A stretch of DNA of 64,000 nucleotides, taken from Paenibacillus sp. EZ-K15 (GTDB taxonomy: Bacteria > Bacillota > Bacilli > Paenibacillales > Paenibacillaceae). This document shows, piece by piece, positions 61,547-64,000 of the stretch; position 1 is the first letter of the stretch; every line of letters begins with the position of its first letter. Under the pieces are notes generated by a model. It had not been told where the DNA came from, searched no databases, and saw nothing but the letters and a program-made list of their open reading frames with translations. The position numbers and the translations under genes were made by a program. The stretch spans positions 82,034-146,033 of the forward strand of contig NZ_PDHM01000027.1 in assembly GCF_002573715.1 (NCBI RefSeq), written 5' to 3'.

Positions 61547-61831
61547 TCAGGATTTCGCCGTGGCCACCGGTTCACGGTTGCTGCCGGTTTTTTTGTACTT
61601 GATCTTGGTAGCTTCTCCGCCTCTCAGATGGCGGATGGATTTGTGGTATTCGAGAATGTGCTTCACCTGATCCGCCAGGTCCGGGTTGATCTCCGGCAGA
61701 CGTTCGGTTAAGTCCTTATGCACCGTGCTCTTCGACACGCCAAATTCTTTGGCTATAGTTCGAACCGTATGCCTCGTTTCCACGATACAGCGTCCGATCT
61801 TAATGGTCCGCTCTTTGATGTAATCGTGCAC
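61547..61831 (-). CDS. spoIIID: Sporulation transcription factor SpoIIID
   Basis: Mother-cell DNA-binding regulator acting between sigma-E and sigma-K. 94 residues: IKERTIKIGRCIVETRHTVRTIAKEFGVSKSTVHKDLTERL with helix-turn-helix at about 23-44 and a basic C-terminal tail. Starts at a GTG with GGGAGG 7 nt upstream. Confidence 0.97.
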   Translation of the reverse strand: MHDYIKERTIKIGRCIVETRHTVRTIAKEFGVSKSTVHKDLTERLPEINPDLADQVKHILEYHKSIRHLRGGEATKIKYKKTGSNREPVATAKS

Positions 61832-61866
61832 GCTCCCGCCTCCCTACTGTGTGGATAGTTTGGTAC

Positions 61867-61894
61867 ATTATATGAGGGGCATGACGGGATATTC
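61867..61894 (-). promoter_or_regulatory. Candidate sigma-E promoter of spoIIID
   Basis: GAATATC, 13 bp, CATATAAT on the minus strand, close to the sigma-E consensus (KMATATT-N13/14-CATACAMT), about 35 nt before the start codon. Confidence 0.6.
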
Positions 61895-62021
61895 GCGGTT
61901 TCAAGGGCTGACAAGCTTACTTGGACTCATTTATTTTCTGGACATGCTCGTGACGGACAAGCCTAAAATGTCCACAATGCAAGGCGCAGCAAGGGTTGGA
62001 CTTGCCGTCCAAACCCGCAAC

Positions 62022-62051
62022 AAAAAAAAGACAGGATCACAAGATCCTGCC
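62022..62051 (-). terminator. Terminator after spoIIQ
   Basis: 9-bp stem GGCAGGATC / GATCCTGTC (one wobble) followed by TTTTTTTT on the minus strand. Confidence 0.9.
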
Positions 62052-62094
62052 CTCTTCAAGTGCGCGGTGGGCGCATGGCTACAAAGAAATGAAA

Positions 62095-62835
62095 TTATTT
62101 TTGCGGAAGCACGCTCACAGGGTTGACCAGTTTCCCGCCCTCGTACACTTCGAAGTGCACATGGTTGCCGAGATCCTTCTCAAGCTCACTGCGTCCGGCA
62201 GTCGCGATGGAATCGCCCTGCTTCACTTCAGCGCCTTCCTTCACTTTCACTTCGTTCAAGCTTTGGTACACGGTTTTCGTGTCACCCGACGTAATTTCCA
62301 CGACGTTGCCGTTAACCGGATGATTCTCGACCCGGGTCACTTTACCTGTCAGTGCGGCACGAACTTCAAACATCGTGTCATCTGCAGCAGCCAAGTCGAT
62401 TCCCAGATTCGGCGTAAAGGTGTCATTATATTGCACCATCGCCTCTTGATGCGTTTCCGGGTTCGTCTCGTCAAAGTAAGGCTTGACGATGCTGACTGCC
62501 ACGTCGTCGGCTACCGGCCAGATCATTGATTGAGCATTGGCCGTCACTTCTACAGCTTCTCCATCATTGCCTTCCGTTGCAGCAGGTTTCTCTGAACCTT
62601 GTACCGAATCCGATACGGTTGTTGCTTCCTCTTGTGGGTTCAGCGTCTTTTGGCTGGCGTCCTGGTAGACCCACACGAGGGTTAGTATAATTGCCGCTGC
62701 TGCTAAGTATGCTGCCGGGAACACCCACCGTTTGGATAATGCTTTCTTCCACGAAGATGACGGTACCGCCGAATCTCCTTGCACAGTTTTAGGAGTTTCT
62801 TCGTGGGGTTTACTATTTTTGTTCTGTTCATTCAT
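62095..62835 (-). CDS. spoIIQ: SpoIIQ-like M23/LytM-domain protein
   Basis: Forespore membrane protein that zips to mother-cell SpoIIIAH across the intermembrane space. 246 residues: cytosolic tail, one transmembrane helix (WVFPAAYLAAAAIILTLVWVYQ), then a LytM fold. The first zinc-ligand motif reads NLGIDLA where active M23 enzymes have HxGxD, so a catalytic histidine appears to be missing, while HVHFEV is kept; this matches the inactive Bacillus SpoIIQ. Start ATG at 62835 with GAGGTG 7 nt upstream. Confidence 0.9.
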   Translation of the reverse strand: MNEQNKNSKPHEETPKTVQGDSAVPSSSWKKALSKRWVFPAAYLAAAAIILTLVWVYQDASQKTLNPQEEATTVSDSVQGSEKPAATEGNDGEAVEVTANAQSMIWPVADDVAVSIVKPYFDETNPETHQEAMVQYNDTFTPNLGIDLAAADDTMFEVRAALTGKVTRVENHPVNGNVVEITSGDTKTVYQSLNEVKVKEGAEVKQGDSIATAGRSELEKDLGNHVHFEVYEGGKLVNPVSVLPQK

Positions 62836-62854
62836 TTGCAATCACCTCAGTAAC

Positions 62855-62883
62855 CATTGTTACCGGGGTCAACTCTTTTATAC
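62855..62883 (-). promoter_or_regulatory. Candidate sigma-F promoter of spoIIQ
   Basis: GTATA, 14 bp, GGTAACAATG on the minus strand; the -10 agrees with the sigma-F consensus GGNRANAMTR at every position, though the spacer is one short. Confidence 0.6.
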
Positions 62884-62895
62884 GTAATCTAACTA

Positions 62896-64000
62896 TTATT
62901 TTTTTGAAGAGAGAAGATTTGAAGTTTTGTCAAAAGAAATATTCGTATAATAGTGTTCCAGAATCTCTTTCGCTTCATATCCTTCGCGGGCCATGCCCTC
63001 TGCTCCGTATTGGCTCATGCCCACGCCGTGGCCGTTGCCGTAGGTCGTTATTTCCATCTCGCCGTCTTTCATATGAAGGGTGAATTGGCTGGACCGAAGC
63101 CCCAGCTTCTCTCTCACCTCGCGCCCGGTGAACTTCTTGCCGCCAACCCGTACGCTCTCAATTCGATGACCTTGCGTATACGAGAGTACTTTCAAAAAAG
63201 AAGCCCCCCCATCCCCGCCTGCCGATACCGGTACGGCTCCATCCGTCAGGCCGAGCTTTCCTATGAATTCCGAACGGGGCATCGTGATTGTTGTCTTGTA
63301 CTTCGGTGAAATCTGTTTATCCCATGGACTCTCTACACTTCGTAGATAGGGAATCTCGTTCTTCCAATAATCCTCTGAATTTTCGGTATACCCGTTGCTG
63401 GTGGAGAAAAAAGAAGCCGTAATCGGTTGACCCTCATACGTCATCACCACTCCTGCCGTTTCCTTCACCGCTTGCTGGAGCATCGCCAGCTCTGCTTCCT
63501 TCCCCAGCCGCTGCCATTCCTTCGTAAGTTCGTCTTGGGCAATATAAGCCTGGTGACTGACCGTATCGGTCACCACGGCCTTGCCGTCCGGTACGCCGCT
63601 GCGGTCCCCGGATGCAAGCCGCTGCACGATATAGGTCCGTGCCGCAATGGCCTGGGCCTTGAGTGCCTCCAGCTGGAACTCGGCCGGCATCTCGGCGGCC
63701 AGGACGCCGACGAGGTATTGTTCCAGCGGCAATTCCTCCACGGTATCCGTCTTGGTTACATAGACGGATACCGTGGGCTCTTCCGCCGCCTGCGGCTCGG
63801 CGGAAGGCAGCGGGGCCGGCCCGGGCGGCAGCGGCTCTGGTGCGTTGTTGCCGGGGGCAACCACCAGCAGAGGCAGCGCCAGCGCCAAGGCCAGCAGCAC
63901 CGCCACCGCCCAGACGGCGGGGTGCACCCGCACCCGCCGCCTTCCGGCGGCCGGGCGCCGCGCGGCAAAGCCGCGGCGCCCCCAGCGCGGCGGCTCGGCC
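62896..64000 (-). CDS. spoIID: Stage II sporulation protein D, 5' end outside window
   Basis: Peptidoglycan hydrolase of the engulfment machine (with SpoIIM and SpoIIP). Transmembrane helix (AVWAVAVLLALALALPLLVV), then the SpoIID fold: LPLEQYLVGVLAAEMPAEFQLEALKAQAIAARTY, SNGYTENSEDYW and the C-terminal GHGVGMSQYGAEGMA. A GTG at 63933 could start it, but the frame is open to the window edge through a basic stretch (RRGFAARRPAAGRRR), so the true start is probably outside. DNA at 63780-64000 is extremely GC-rich and palindromic. Confidence 0.95.
   Translation of the reverse strand, partial: AEPPRWGRRGFAARRPAAGRRRVRVHPAVWAVAVLLALALALPLLVVAPGNNAPEPLPPGPAPLPSAEPQAAEEPTVSVYVTKTDTVEELPLEQYLVGVLAAEMPAEFQLEALKAQAIAARTYIVQRLASGDRSGVPDGKAVVTDTVSHQAYIAQDELTKEWQRLGKEAELAMLQQAVKETAGVVMTYEGQPITASFFSTSNGYTENSEDYWKNEIPYLRSVESPWDKQISPKYKTTITMPRSEFIGKLGLTDGAVPVSAGGDGGASFLKVLSYTQGHRIESVRVGGKKFTGREVREKLGLRSSQFTLHMKDGEMEITTYGNGHGVGMSQYGAEGMAREGYEAKEILEHYYTNISFDKTSNLLSSKK
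63936..63981. repeat. GC-rich palindromes at the 5' end of spoIID
   Basis: GCCGCC-TTCC-GGCGGC (63936-63951) is followed by a larger hairpin GGCGCCGCGCGGC / GCCGCGGCGCC (63954-63980, 3-nt loop and a 2-nt bulge). Similar in character to the comFA island. Confidence 0.7.

Overview
The window looks like a chromosome segment of a spore-forming, motile, S-layer-bearing member of the Bacillales, most likely Paenibacillus or a close relative. The evidence is endospore genes (spoIIQ, spoIIID, spoIID, an alpha/beta SASP), a Bacillus-like hag/csrA/fliW flagellar locus, comF and degSU, SLH-domain surface proteins with csaB and tagO/tagA-type genes, and the order spoIIQ-spoIIID-mbl-flhO-flhP-fabZ known from Bacillus. 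Genus is inferred from gene content only. Essentially every gene I can support is on the minus strand, so the text reads from high to low coordinates. I found no rRNA, tRNA, CRISPR array, insertion sequence or prophage gene.

Layout from high to low coordinates: sporulation and cell shape (spoIID partial, spoIIQ, spoIIID, mbl, flhO, flhP, epuA; 58.0-64.0 kb); fabZ and pgcA (55.4-57.6 kb); a cell-wall block that makes and modifies the polymer to which SLH proteins bind (DUF5693 membrane protein, csaB, tagA-like, tagO; 50.0-55.3 kb); two very large SLH surface proteins with two unknown small genes (41.3-49.9 kb); SASP, metK and a secreted phosphodiester-glycosidase-like protein (36.3-41.1 kb); degS-degU and comFA-comFC (29.9-36.2 kb); a late flagellar cluster (yvyF, flgM, flgN, flgK, flgL, yviE, fliW, csrA, hag, glycosyltransferase, fliD, flaG, fliS, fliT; 20.0-29.7 kb) that continues into a 1050-residue VWA/IPT surface protein and a glycosyltransferase-methyltransferase-TPR fusion; csp, hpf, secA, and prfB with its programmed frameshift (8.9-14.6 kb); yitT and a GNAT enzyme; and the arginine operon argC-argJ-argB-argD-argF with argG (1-6.7 kb).

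Several control circuits can be read from the sequence. There is a sigma-D promoter before hag and a CsrA-binding hairpin in its leader, next to csrA and its antagonist fliW. A sigma-D-like promoter for flgM lies inside a terminator arm. Sigma-E- and sigma-F-like promoters precede spoIIID and spoIIQ. A hairpin with a poly-U tail lies between a near-consensus promoter and metK. The roughly 300-nt argC leader can fold into a pseudoknot. Both SLH proteins have two in-frame start sites, the second just before the signal peptide.

The least explained material is non-coding or repeat-like: two families of dispersed intergenic elements in which a conserved block is joined to a hairpin whose arm sequences differ between copies but still pair; GC-rich palindrome-laden segments inside comFA and spoIID; and the structured gap between epuA and fabZ.
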